Source: Pedobacter mendelii (lineage in GTDB: Bacteria > Bacteroidota > Bacteroidia > Sphingobacteriales > Sphingobacteriaceae). From it: a stretch of 64,000 nucleotides of DNA. Position 1 is the first letter of the stretch; each line of letters begins with the position of its first letter. Of this stretch, positions 44,172 to 53,847 are shown in pieces. The notes under the pieces were generated by a model that did no database searches, was not told the DNA's origin, and was given only the letters and a program-made list of their open reading frames with translations. Made by a program: the position numbers and the translations under genes. The DNA lies in NCBI RefSeq assembly GCF_014635725.1, contig NZ_BMDJ01000008.1, forward strand, positions 153,541 through 217,540. Reading direction: 5' to 3'.

Positions 44172-47100
44172 CTAATACTTTCCTTTTTCCATTTCAAACA
44201 AAGCTTCAATTTCTTTTGCAAATAATGGCTCTCCGTAAATTTTAATTAGGTCTATCTGCCCGTGAAATATTCTTTCTGAGGGAAATTCTTCATTGCGGCC
44301 AATCTGCCATCGGCTGGTATTAGAAAGGTTGCTGATGCCATCAACTTTTGTACTTCCTGCCAATTTTCCATCCAGGTAAATGCTTAATAAATCGCCATTA
44401 CAAACGCCAGCAATATGATGCCAGTTATTTTTCCAGTTGGCAGGCAATTTTACTGTACAATCTCCTCTTCCCCAGCCACCTGCAAAGAATGTTAAAGTTC
44501 TATTATCAGTCGTTTGGATGACATGGCTATCACCTTTTGAAATGATGTCAGTCAACCCTTTTTCATCTCCGGTAGGATAAACCCAAGCCATCATACTGAG
44601 GTTATTCCCCATTTGATCTAAACTAGGCGCATTTGCAATTTCCAGATATGTACTATCCCCTATTTCAGGAATATGTTTTTTAGAATCATTTGTTCCGCTA
44701 ATCAGCAATCCATTATTTTTAAACCCAGATTGATCTGTAACTAAATTGTCTTTTAGGTTTTCAAAATCCAGATTTAACAACAAAGCTTTTGAAGATGTTT
44801 CGTAAACTTTGAATATTGCTTGCATATTTCCTGTTCTGATTGTTTGCAGGCCAGTTCGATTCACAGCAAATTGATGATTTATGGTTTTTTGTTGACCCGG
44901 CAATAGGTATACCTGATCAGTATAAAGAAGTGCTTCCTTATTATTAGAAGCCTTCGAAAGGATTACCTTGGGTTTAAAGCTTCGGGCAACTCCCGTAATA
45001 TTTTTTATCCGGTAGGTGATTTCCTGCTGCGTGTTCAATTTTAAAATGGGCTTCACATTCAGTCCCGAGATTAGGAAAGACTGGGCAACAGGTTTTAAAG
45101 GGTTAACCACATTAATCACCGTAGCTGTTGAGGTACTCGTTCCGATTTTTACTTTCCCCAGTTTGTATAATCGCCCGCTTATGGAGTCAGTTGCGGTTGC
45201 TCCCGAAGCCACTAAACAAAATTTAGATAACCAGGGTTTTCCGTCAGCGTAAACAATGATGCGTTTGGTTCCAAGGCTCCCTTCGTTTTTTAAGGTGAAT
45301 TTTATCTGAAATGTTTCATCGGGCCTTACTTGTTTACTGCTGATGCTGGAGTGTAGAAGTTTAATATTGGCATTTATTTTAGTTGCTGAAAGCGAAATCG
45401 GGTCTCTGTCTTTTGGCCAGGACTGGATAGCATCCGGACTCATCTCAAAGTTTAGCAAACCACCTTTCGTTAGCATTTCATGTGAAATATCCAGTTGACT
45501 GTACAAGTGGTTATTCACAGATAATGTATGAACATATTTGTTTTTAGCAGATTGATTTTCCGCATGGATTTGCAAATCTTTTTTATTGAACAAGTGTAGC
45601 GTGACGGATTCAAATAAGGGTGCGCCAATAGCATACAATGGGTTTCCAGGGCTGATCGGAAAGAGGCCGATGGCATTAAAAATATAAGCGCTAGACATGG
45701 ATCCAAGGTCATCGTTTCCTGGCAGGCCGCCTGGCGTTGCAGAGAAACGGCTGAGCATAATGTTTCTTAGCCATTGCTGTGTGAGCGCCGGCCGCCCGGC
45801 TGAATTAAAAAGGTAAGGCAAATGCAGCACGGTTTCATTATCGTACAGAATAACGTTATTAGCCATCGCAGAATCTAAACGGTTTGAAAAAACTTCTGGG
45901 CCACCGAGTAAATTGATAAGGTCTTTCGCGTTATGGGGAACAAAATAGGTATATACCCATTTATTTCCTTCCTTATAGCCTGTCATTCCAGGATTTAACT
46001 TAAATTGATTGCCTTGCCTTGGCAACATAAATAAATCTGAAGAATGGAAAAGGTTCCTGTAATTTAAGCCGCGTGTTTCCAGCAGTTGCTGATCTGGCTT
46101 GTTCTTCATGACCAGTTTTGCGAATTGCGACAGTGCCCAGTCATCATAAGCATATTCCATGGTTCTGGTTACCGATTCTGACCTGGAAAATGGCACATAA
46201 CCCAGCTGATGGTATATCTCCATATCATTTTTGCTGAATGGCCCATCTACAATGCTATTTTTCATCGCTTTATAAGCAACGTTTTTATCATAGCCTGTAA
46301 TCCCTTTTAAGTAGGCATCCACAATAATTGGGATAGCATGGTTTCCAGTCATGGTTTCTGTTGGTAAGTATCCGCTTTGCTCATATACGTTAAGCATCGA
46401 AAGAATTACATCATTTTGCTTTTCGGGATAAAGTAAAGTGAGCAGAGGATGTAAAGAGCGAAAAGTATCCCATGGTGAAAAACCTCCATATTGATTTTTT
46501 CCTTTCGTTTGGTAGGTCTTACCGTCGGCTCCCTTGTATTTCCCATCTACATCAGAAATAACCCATGGAATGAGCAATGAATGGTAAAGTGCCGTATAAA
46601 AAACCTTTTTATTTACAGTTGAAGGATCTTTAATATCTACTGTAGCCAATTGCGTATCCCATTCCTTCGCTGTTCTTTCCCTGAAAGCCTCAAAGTCAAT
46701 TTGGCCAATTTCTGTATCGATGTTCTGTTGTGCACCTTCAAAACTAACAGAAGAAGAACTGATTTTGAGTGTGATTATTTGCGCTGCCGTATCTGATTTT
46801 TCAAAGCTTAATAAATATCCGCCCTTAACGGTATCGGATTCAATGATGTTGGATGATAGGTTAATCGTTGTATTCCCCAAAGATCCATGAACTACACTTT
46901 TGCTCTTTAAGCTAATATCCCCGGCTTCCCCAATGTATATCTGCGGCGTTACCTTTGCAGGAAAAGTAAATTTTAAAATCCCGGTTCGGGTACTTGCTGC
47001 AGCTTCAGCTATGGTGTTATTATCGGTAAATACCACTTTATAATAGCCAGGTGTTGCCTCTTCCTGCGTATGACTAAATGGGCGGTTATATTTTCCTGGT

Positions 47101-47468
47101 TCAAAATTTTTACCTTTCTCCACAGGGAGGATGAATACCTGCCCGGAAGATCCTTCCGGGAAACCGCTGAAGTGTTTAAAGCAGCTGAAAAAGAAAATCT
47201 GTTGATCGCTGTAATCATAGCCCTTTGCTCCGGTAACCCGCGTTTCTGGGGTCAACTGAATATTTCCTGAAGGCGCAACGGCACCCGGATACGTGCCGCC
47301 ATTACCTCCCCAGCTGGTTAATAAATTGCTTTTTGTTGTGCCAATAAAAGGGTCAACATAAATCGTATTTGCTTTTGACTGATTATATTGCCTTTGGCTA
47401 TAAACGGACAGGGACAAAAAAAGCAGCGATAGTATTGTGCAGGATAAACGGGAAAATTTAGCAAACAT
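44172..47468 (-). CDS. GH92 family alpha-mannosidase with C-terminal LamG-like domain
   Basis: 1098 residues with a signal peptide (about 1-24, ending SVYSQ). GH92 features: GGTYPGAVAPSGNIQLTPET, the central GGFSPWDTFRSLHPLLTLLY with ETMTGNHAIPIIVDAYLKG, and GLPGNDDLGSMSSAYIFNAI. A spacer of beta-sandwich type (about 690-900) precedes a C-terminal concanavalin-like LamG domain (about 925-1098: LSMMAWVYPTGDE, WHHIAGVCNGDLLSIYLDGK). GH92 enzymes are calcium-dependent exo-alpha-mannosidases that trim N-glycans and mannan. It is the last gene of the minus-strand PUL 2 operon, 6 bp after the acyltransferase. The LamG domain may anchor it to glycan. Confidence 0.93.
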   Translation of the reverse strand: MFAKFSRLSCTILSLLFLSLSVYSQRQYNQSKANTIYVDPFIGTTKSNLLTSWGGNGGTYPGAVAPSGNIQLTPETRVTGAKGYDYSDQQIFFFSCFKHFSGFPEGSSGQVFILPVEKGKNFEPGKYNRPFSHTQEEATPGYYKVVFTDNNTIAEAAASTRTGILKFTFPAKVTPQIYIGEAGDISLKSKSVVHGSLGNTTINLSSNIIESDTVKGGYLLSFEKSDTAAQIITLKISSSSVSFEGAQQNIDTEIGQIDFEAFRERTAKEWDTQLATVDIKDPSTVNKKVFYTALYHSLLIPWVISDVDGKYKGADGKTYQTKGKNQYGGFSPWDTFRSLHPLLTLLYPEKQNDVILSMLNVYEQSGYLPTETMTGNHAIPIIVDAYLKGITGYDKNVAYKAMKNSIVDGPFSKNDMEIYHQLGYVPFSRSESVTRTMEYAYDDWALSQFAKLVMKNKPDQQLLETRGLNYRNLFHSSDLFMLPRQGNQFKLNPGMTGYKEGNKWVYTYFVPHNAKDLINLLGGPEVFSNRLDSAMANNVILYDNETVLHLPYLFNSAGRPALTQQWLRNIMLSRFSATPGGLPGNDDLGSMSSAYIFNAIGLFPISPGNPLYAIGAPLFESVTLHLFNKKDLQIHAENQSAKNKYVHTLSVNNHLYSQLDISHEMLTKGGLLNFEMSPDAIQSWPKDRDPISLSATKINANIKLLHSSISSKQVRPDETFQIKFTLKNEGSLGTKRIIVYADGKPWLSKFCLVASGATATDSISGRLYKLGKVKIGTSTSTATVINVVNPLKPVAQSFLISGLNVKPILKLNTQQEITYRIKNITGVARSFKPKVILSKASNNKEALLYTDQVYLLPGQQKTINHQFAVNRTGLQTIRTGNMQAIFKVYETSSKALLLNLDFENLKDNLVTDQSGFKNNGLLISGTNDSKKHIPEIGDSTYLEIANAPSLDQMGNNLSMMAWVYPTGDEKGLTDIISKGDSHVIQTTDNRTLTFFAGGWGRGDCTVKLPANWKNNWHHIAGVCNGDLLSIYLDGKLAGSTKVDGISNLSNTSRWQIGRNEEFPSERIFHGQIDLIKIYGEPLFAKEIEALFEMEKGKY

Positions 47469-47474
47469 CCGGGT

Positions 47475-48602
47475 TTAGATTTTAATGTAAATTTTTCTTT
47501 TATCCATTAGGTAACCCACGAACCAGCAGAGCAGCATAAAACTCACCGCAAATACAAGGGTACCAAATGCACCCGGAAAAATCACTTGGTAAAAAACTTT
47601 ATTAATCCAGTTATAGAAACTCAGGCCATGCTGAACTTGAACCAGTTGAAAAATTACAAGCAGCAACTCTGATAAAAGATAAATGGCTAAAGAATTTCTC
47701 CCAAAAATTAAAAAGAAGTTTGTTCCCCATTTAATGTTTTTGAGTTCGATGGCATAAATCAATATACCAAGTATTACTAAATCCAGCCCGATAGTAAGTA
47801 ACACAAAAGAACTGGTCCATAGTTTTTTAGCAATCGGAAAAAATTGTCCCCAGAATAAGGCCAATCCAATCAATAATGCACCCATCATCAATAGTTTGGC
47901 TATACACTCAAAATTTTTTCCCTTCCGTTGAATATAAACACCTGCCAGATAGCCGGCAATAACGTTAACAATACCAGTGATGGTACTCAATAATCCTTCC
48001 GGATCGAAAGCTATCGGCCCGCCATGATCGTGGTATAAATGGGCATCGCCGAGGATGAGAATATCAAGCTTGGTGCCTGCATTACCCAACATGCTGTACT
48101 CTTCTCCTGTTGCCCCGAACAGCAGCAAAAATACCCAATAGAGCAGCAGTAATATTATAGAAATGATAATCGCCGTTTTATTTGAGCAATAATGCACAAT
48201 TAAGGAACCAAAAAAATAACACAAAGCAATTCGTTGCAGCACACCCATAATACGGGTATTGGATAAGGCATTGAATACCCAGCTATCATTATCACGATGC
48301 ATAAATGGAAACCAATACATCAGATAGCCCAGCAAAAAAATGATGAGCGTACGCTTAAATATCTTGGCTAAAAAAGCAGAATTGCTTTCAATCTTTTTCT
48401 TAGAGAAGCTTAATGCATTACCTACTGCGAATAGAAAAGATGGAAAAACGAGATCTGTGGGTGTAAATCCAAACCAGGCCGCATGATCCAAAGGTGACCA
48501 TACCACCGCACCAGACCCAGGAGAATTTACAATAATCATGAAACAGATGGTCATTCCCCTGAATATATCGAGCGTGGTAAATCTATTGTTTGATAATTCC
48601 AT
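47475..48602 (-). CDS. HGSNAT-like membrane acetyltransferase (DUF5009/COG4299)
   Basis: 375 residues with about ten membrane segments. N-terminal FTTLDIFRGMTICFMIIVN and WSPLDHAAWFGFTPTDLVFP match the heparan-alpha-glucosaminide N-acetyltransferase family; the histidine in LDHAAW (residue 40) lies where human HGSNAT has its active-site His. A second shared block is NTRIMGVLQRIALCYFFGSL. The family moves acetyl groups from cytoplasmic acetyl-CoA across a membrane to an amino sugar on the other side. In PUL 2 it stands between GH35 and GH92 and two genes from the alpha-N-acetylglucosaminidase GH89, the enzyme that acts after HGSNAT in the human lysosome. Residue alignment is from memory. Confidence 0.87.
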   Translation of the reverse strand: MELSNNRFTTLDIFRGMTICFMIIVNSPGSGAVVWSPLDHAAWFGFTPTDLVFPSFLFAVGNALSFSKKKIESNSAFLAKIFKRTLIIFLLGYLMYWFPFMHRDNDSWVFNALSNTRIMGVLQRIALCYFFGSLIVHYCSNKTAIIISIILLLLYWVFLLLFGATGEEYSMLGNAGTKLDILILGDAHLYHDHGGPIAFDPEGLLSTITGIVNVIAGYLAGVYIQRKGKNFECIAKLLMMGALLIGLALFWGQFFPIAKKLWTSSFVLLTIGLDLVILGILIYAIELKNIKWGTNFFLIFGRNSLAIYLLSELLLVIFQLVQVQHGLSFYNWINKVFYQVIFPGAFGTLVFAVSFMLLCWFVGYLMDKRKIYIKI

Positions 48603-48639
48603 AATGGTCTTATTGATGTATTTTGTTGGAAATATGCTG

Positions 48640-51600
48640 TTATTTAATTTCTTCTGTTTGTAGGTTATAAGTGATTTTGCTGGATGCGGTTTCCATCATT
48701 ATCTTCACTTTGCTGGGGATTTTACCGTCTTCATCATAAATAACGATTTCATTCAAGCCTTCTTTTAACCAGGGTTCCGGAATATACATGCCTACATCGC
48801 CGATTTTTTCTGGATATCGCCCCAGGTTATGCCCGTTAATCCAAACCGAACCATGCCCCATACCAAAAGGATGAACCCTCCACACCAATTTCCTATCGGC
48901 TATTTTTTGCTGGTTGAAAGTGGAACGATACCATTGTGGACCATTAAGCGAATCAATACCTGCCAGAATTTTCCAACTTGCGGTAGTATCTTCAGGATCT
49001 ACACCATTTTTCATGTTCCAAACTTTTAAAACAGTTCCACCTGCCATCGTATTTATTTTTACAGGTTGATCGATGCCGCCCTCGTTACTTACATTTTCTA
49101 TAAAAACAGAAAGTTCAATCGGATGCGCTAAAATAGCTGCATCTGTAATTTTATACTCAAATGGAATATTCCATCCTTCGTGTCTTAATACTTTTTTGCC
49201 GTTAATAAACAGGGTTGCATTTTCATCCGTACTTTTAAAAGTTATAATTAGGCTCGGCAGGCCTGGTTGGGCTTTAATAATAGTTTGAAACCAGCCATAG
49301 CCCTCTTTAAGTCCGAACGCATCTGCTCCAATTTTATATCGGGCTGTTTTGAGCGTATCAAGTAATGGCGGGCCACTTTTAATGGCCATGGAATCTACAG
49401 CGGCGGTGAAATACCATTTATCAAGCGTAGAAATAAATGGCCCTCCTTTTTTAATGCGGGTAACGCCAGAAAGCCCTTTTTTATCTATCTCCGTAATGGG
49501 GCCAAGGTAAGCTGCGAGTTTATCACGGCCATCATGGGCCGTAATAAAGGCAAGATTATGCATGCCTTTTTCCAGGACGAGGGTAAGCTCGCCGCTTCTG
49601 ATCTTCCAATTGGTTACCAGTTTTCCATCTACAAACACCGTTGCTCGGTCGCCACCTTCAGACTGTAAGGTATATTTACCCGCTAAAGGTGCATTAAATT
49701 TTGTGCGGTACCAGGCAGAATTGGTCAGGTTTCCATCCATACCCATCTGTAATGGATTTTCACTAGCTAACCATTTCCCATTATGTATTGTGGATGAAGA
49801 AAAAATTGCGGCATCCTTGTTTTCCCAGGGAGTTAAATGAAGTAGCGAATCTATTTTAAGATCCTCAATCGGTAAAACAGTCATTTTTTTAAATCCATCT
49901 TCGAGGTAAAGCATTGCCTGGGTATCTTTTGCGCCAGCCAATGGATAGCTTGCCGCTGCCTGAAAACCTAAGCTACTCAACTTCGTTTCACCAAGATAGG
50001 AAACACCTGTAATTATCGCCTCTTTTCCTGTTTCGGATGTGATCCATGTTTTATCGGTCGCCGCTTTATCCAATACCACAATTCGAATTAGTTGATCGCC
50101 TGCTTTAAAAAGATAAAAAGAAGATTGTTCCGATGGTTTAAAAACCGTATTTAAAGTGACGTTTTTGCCGCTTACTTTCAAGTCGCCAGAGTTAACGGTA
50201 GATTTTACAATTGCTTTTAAAGTCGTAATAAGATTCAGATAGATTGGATCACCAGCATTTGCTTCTACCAAAATAGTTGTTGTATTTTGCTGTTTAACAA
50301 CACCGAATATTCTGGATAATCCCCAATTTAATTCTACTTTATCATTTAATTTAAACTGATGTACAATTGGATGAATTTCGCCGGGCAATAAGTTAATGGT
50401 AAATGGAGGCAAACCTTTAACCGTAATCGTTTTTATTAACTGTTTTTCAGCCGGATTATCAAGAAAAATCAATGTTCCCGCGTCGCTCTTCCTTGCGCTA
50501 ATCTGGAGTGTAGTATCTTTTTTTAAGTATTGATAAGCTGCAGATGCATCGGTACTGTTTTCCAAAATTTCCTGGAAGCTACGTGCAAAATAGCCAGCAC
50601 GTTTAAAAGTAAAATAAAGCGGACGCAAATCTCCTGCCTGTCCAACCGCAGCGCCATAATCGTATGAGGCTGCATCTTCATCATTATTTGTGTATCCAAA
50701 GTTAGAGCCACCATGGGCCATATAAAAGTTATAGCCGTTGCCGCCATGGGCAATGATTTTCCATGTTCGTCGATCGTAAAGTGGCGCATCTGTCGGTTTA
50801 GCACCATACTGTGAATACCAAACGCTCCAAAATTCTGTAGAAAACCAAGGATTTGGTCTTTTAGGATCATCCAGTTTTCCATTTCCGGCAGGATCAGTGG
50901 CATGGTGTAAGCCGCTAAAAAAGTAAGGCACTTCCATGCCCATGGCCAGCGATTTGCTTTGCAGGTGTTTAAAGTAATCATTGGGCATATCTGTTCCCCA
51001 GCCTTTTGGATGTTCATTTTCCAGTTGTATCAAAATCACAGAACCACCTTTAGTAATCTGGTGTTTTATTACAATAGGTAGCAGCCGATCAAAGAAACGA
51101 TCTACATATTTTTCAAATTCTGCATTATCTTCTCTCACCCGCAAACCAGGTTTAAATCGAAGCCAGGTAGGGTATCCACCCTGATCCCATTCTGCACAAT
51201 AGTAAGGACCAACTCGCACAATTGAATAAAGGCCTAATTCTTTGACTAAAGCAAGAAACTGATCCAGATTTTGATCGCCATCAAACTCAAATTTCCCTTC
51301 TAAAGGTTCATGATAATTCCAGATGGTATATATCTCAATACAATTAAAGCCTCCGCGTTTAAGTTGTAGCAAACGCTCCCGCCACAACTGATGTGGCACC
51401 CGAGCATATTCCATCCCAGCCGATACAATAAAGGTTCTTTTCTGATTGATCAGAAAGCCTTTACTGTCAAAATCACTATAGTTCTTTGCTTCAGGAAGTC
51501 CGTGAAACATATGATCATTTACTACTTCCTGCGCATTGGTAAACATAAAAGCAAAAAGGCCAAGCAGCAGCAAAAGTAAAGATCTACCGCATTGCATCGT

Positions 51601-51642
51601 GTAAGAAATACGGAGTGGCCTAACGCAATTTTTATTTCGCAT
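48640..51642 (-). CDS. GH35 beta-galactosidase
   Basis: 1000 residues from the start at 51642, which overlaps the GH89 stop by 11 bp; a later ATG at 51597 begins a cleaner signal peptide (GRSLLLLLLGLFAFMFTNAQ) and may be the true start. The GH35 barrel (about 60-370) shows AEWDQGGYPTWL, the acid/base Glu210 in ILIQLENEHPKG, and the nucleophile Glu269 in PWFSTEFWSVW. Beta-sandwich and jelly-roll domains follow (about 600-985). It removes terminal beta-galactose from oligosaccharides in the periplasm. It follows GH89 in PUL 2 and precedes the acetyltransferase. Confidence 0.92.
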   Translation of the reverse strand: MRNKNCVRPLRISYTMQCGRSLLLLLLGLFAFMFTNAQEVVNDHMFHGLPEAKNYSDFDSKGFLINQKRTFIVSAGMEYARVPHQLWRERLLQLKRGGFNCIEIYTIWNYHEPLEGKFEFDGDQNLDQFLALVKELGLYSIVRVGPYYCAEWDQGGYPTWLRFKPGLRVREDNAEFEKYVDRFFDRLLPIVIKHQITKGGSVILIQLENEHPKGWGTDMPNDYFKHLQSKSLAMGMEVPYFFSGLHHATDPAGNGKLDDPKRPNPWFSTEFWSVWYSQYGAKPTDAPLYDRRTWKIIAHGGNGYNFYMAHGGSNFGYTNNDEDAASYDYGAAVGQAGDLRPLYFTFKRAGYFARSFQEILENSTDASAAYQYLKKDTTLQISARKSDAGTLIFLDNPAEKQLIKTITVKGLPPFTINLLPGEIHPIVHQFKLNDKVELNWGLSRIFGVVKQQNTTTILVEANAGDPIYLNLITTLKAIVKSTVNSGDLKVSGKNVTLNTVFKPSEQSSFYLFKAGDQLIRIVVLDKAATDKTWITSETGKEAIITGVSYLGETKLSSLGFQAAASYPLAGAKDTQAMLYLEDGFKKMTVLPIEDLKIDSLLHLTPWENKDAAIFSSSTIHNGKWLASENPLQMGMDGNLTNSAWYRTKFNAPLAGKYTLQSEGGDRATVFVDGKLVTNWKIRSGELTLVLEKGMHNLAFITAHDGRDKLAAYLGPITEIDKKGLSGVTRIKKGGPFISTLDKWYFTAAVDSMAIKSGPPLLDTLKTARYKIGADAFGLKEGYGWFQTIIKAQPGLPSLIITFKSTDENATLFINGKKVLRHEGWNIPFEYKITDAAILAHPIELSVFIENVSNEGGIDQPVKINTMAGGTVLKVWNMKNGVDPEDTTASWKILAGIDSLNGPQWYRSTFNQQKIADRKLVWRVHPFGMGHGSVWINGHNLGRYPEKIGDVGMYIPEPWLKEGLNEIVIYDEDGKIPSKVKIMMETASSKITYNLQTEEIK

Positions 51643-53842
51643 ACGCTGCTTTTATCGTATCGTTATATTTGGCGTAAAGTTTTGCAACTACTTCAAACGA
51701 ATTGCCTTTTATTTTATCAGAATAGGCATTGTCATGCAGATTAACCCATTTCCATTCCCAGTTTTTTACATTTTTATCAAATGCTTTTAAATCAACTGTT
51801 GTTCCTGTTTTAAACGATTGCTCTACAGTTTTAAAGAACATTTCCCATCTTGGTTTATAATATCCTTTAATTAACCCTGCCCATTGGCGGTTAGAATATT
51901 CTCTTAAACCGCTTTCTTTATCACCCCATAAGGTAACAAGATCTCGAGCGTTAAATTCATATAAATTCCGTTCTTTTTCTGTAATGCCGTTTGCCCTTGC
52001 TTCATGAATCCATTTTCCCAGCAGAAAATCTTTTCGGGTAGCTAACAACAGGTCCATATCGTCTAATAGTTCCAGGAATTCTTTACTGTATTTTTTAAAG
52101 GCAATTTGATCTTTGGCCTGGTAAGCTGCTGCCATTTTCTGTTGTAGCGGACTTGCATAATTGGCCAATACTTGCCTGGTTACATCTACCAGATCGTATT
52201 CGAAACCATCGCTGGTTTTTAGTTCATCTGCATTGGCGGTAAACAAACCCCATACTTTAACCAATTTAAGCGGGTCGTAGGATAATCCCGTCAGTACCCT
52301 GTCAATCTTCTTTTCAAATGTTGGGCGGGCCACAATAATTGATTCATTTCCACCTTCTGTCAATCCTCCGCTGTAAACCGTATTCAGCAAAATATTCCAT
52401 GCCTCATCCAGTTGCGGTAATTGTTTACCATACCTTCTCTTTGCGTAATCTTTCAGCCATTCCTCCACATCAATCGGCGTATCTCTCCAAACATTTTCAA
52501 GCATCAGGCCAAATAATGCAGGGTTTTGTTCAATTCCTTCGGGAGCCAGCCCAATACCGACCATCTTTTTTGACTCAGGATCATGCAGTGCAATGGAAGG
52601 ATCGGCTGCCACATGGCGCATTCTGCCAAAGAGGCTGATGTTGCCCCCAAAATTCTGGAGCATATTCCAAATCCATGGTTTACCATAATAGGCATCAGTA
52701 CGGTTCCATACCGGGTGAGCATCGCTATACAAATCAAGTACAATCATTTGGTCATCAGGAACTGCATTTAGCAAAGCTTTAACCTGCTGTGGCTGCCAGA
52801 ATTTATTGTTGTAATGAAACATCCATCCTTGCATTACCCAAATCGCTTTAGGGTCGGCGGCAGCCATAGAATGGAAAACCTTTTTACTCATGTCGCTCAG
52901 ATAAGTAGAGTCGTTGGTTGGTGGAATGTTCTCATTAAATGTATCAGAAGAGTACAGGTGATCTGTTCCAAATTCTTTAGTCTGTGTTTCGATATATTGT
53001 TTTCCTATTTTCTCGAACAAGGTATCTTGCGGATCAAGAATAAACACATCAGGAAAACCGGCATCCCAGTTTGTTCTTTTTACTTTTGCATTAGGAAATT
53101 TATCTTTAAAAGTTGGCGGCACATGACCGGTAAAAGCAGATAAAACAGGTTTCATCCCGAAGGATCTTTCGCGTTCGAGAATTTTTTTCTGCAATTCTTT
53201 ATGCGAATCCATCCAGTGCTGTGGCAACGGACCACCCCAGGCATCAATATTCCCCATCCATAGCCACGAAAAATAAGCCGGACCGCTAAAAAAGCCCTCG
53301 AGTTCTTTATCGGTAAAGCCCATTGAGCGGTAAACATCTCTCCATATTGCTTCCTCTCCTGTAATGGCAAGCGGCATGTTTATACCATTTAGTGCCATCC
53401 AATCGATTTCTTTCTGCCAACGTTCCCAATCCCACCAAGCCATACTGTAATTGAATGTGCAATAGTTTAAATAATAACGGTAATTGTAAGGCGTGTTCTT
53501 ATGGATTTTTTCAGGCAATTGTGGTAAAACAGCTGGAATATTCAGGTTAGTGCCATTCCAGCCAATATCACTGGAACAATAGTTTTTTAAGTAATAATTC
53601 AATGCAGAAGCAACAGATAATCCATTGTTTCCCCGAAGAACAATCTTGCTGTTTCTGGACTCAATTTCAAAAACATCTTTATCATTTTCCTTTGGAATTT
53701 CTTCTACAATAAATGCTTCCGCACGGTTGGATACGATGCGCTTTAAAAAGGCAGCAGTATTTTGCTGGTCTACCTGGGCTATCGCTGTTGAACCTGTTGC
53801 TGCAACTGCCAGAAACAATAAAATCAGATACCTATGCATCAT
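51632..53842 (-). CDS. GH89 alpha-N-acetylglucosaminidase (NAGLU family)
   Basis: 736 residues with a signal peptide (about 1-22, ending STAIAQ). The family hallmarks are dense: YSMAWWDWERWQKEIDWMAL, GINMPLAITGEEAIWRDVY, FFSGPAYFSWLWMGNIDAWG, TGHVPPTFKDKFP, and the likely catalytic Glu304 in SSDTFNENIPP, with further FGGNISLFGRM. It removes terminal alpha-linked N-acetylglucosamine; human NAGLU acts on heparan, and bacterial members also on mucin-type GlcNAc-alpha-1,4-Gal. It begins 5 bp after susD and runs into the GH35 gene, so it is the first enzyme of the PUL 2 transcript. Confidence 0.94.
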   Translation of the reverse strand: MMHRYLILLFLAVAATGSTAIAQVDQQNTAAFLKRIVSNRAEAFIVEEIPKENDKDVFEIESRNSKIVLRGNNGLSVASALNYYLKNYCSSDIGWNGTNLNIPAVLPQLPEKIHKNTPYNYRYYLNYCTFNYSMAWWDWERWQKEIDWMALNGINMPLAITGEEAIWRDVYRSMGFTDKELEGFFSGPAYFSWLWMGNIDAWGGPLPQHWMDSHKELQKKILERERSFGMKPVLSAFTGHVPPTFKDKFPNAKVKRTNWDAGFPDVFILDPQDTLFEKIGKQYIETQTKEFGTDHLYSSDTFNENIPPTNDSTYLSDMSKKVFHSMAAADPKAIWVMQGWMFHYNNKFWQPQQVKALLNAVPDDQMIVLDLYSDAHPVWNRTDAYYGKPWIWNMLQNFGGNISLFGRMRHVAADPSIALHDPESKKMVGIGLAPEGIEQNPALFGLMLENVWRDTPIDVEEWLKDYAKRRYGKQLPQLDEAWNILLNTVYSGGLTEGGNESIIVARPTFEKKIDRVLTGLSYDPLKLVKVWGLFTANADELKTSDGFEYDLVDVTRQVLANYASPLQQKMAAAYQAKDQIAFKKYSKEFLELLDDMDLLLATRKDFLLGKWIHEARANGITEKERNLYEFNARDLVTLWGDKESGLREYSNRQWAGLIKGYYKPRWEMFFKTVEQSFKTGTTVDLKAFDKNVKNWEWKWVNLHDNAYSDKIKGNSFEVVAKLYAKYNDTIKAAYAK

Positions 53843-53847
53843 AATTG

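Noticed and set aside
50523..51017. 164-codon open frame inside the GH35 gene
   Set aside because: It lies in another phase of a convincing GH35 gene and has no recognisable protein features.
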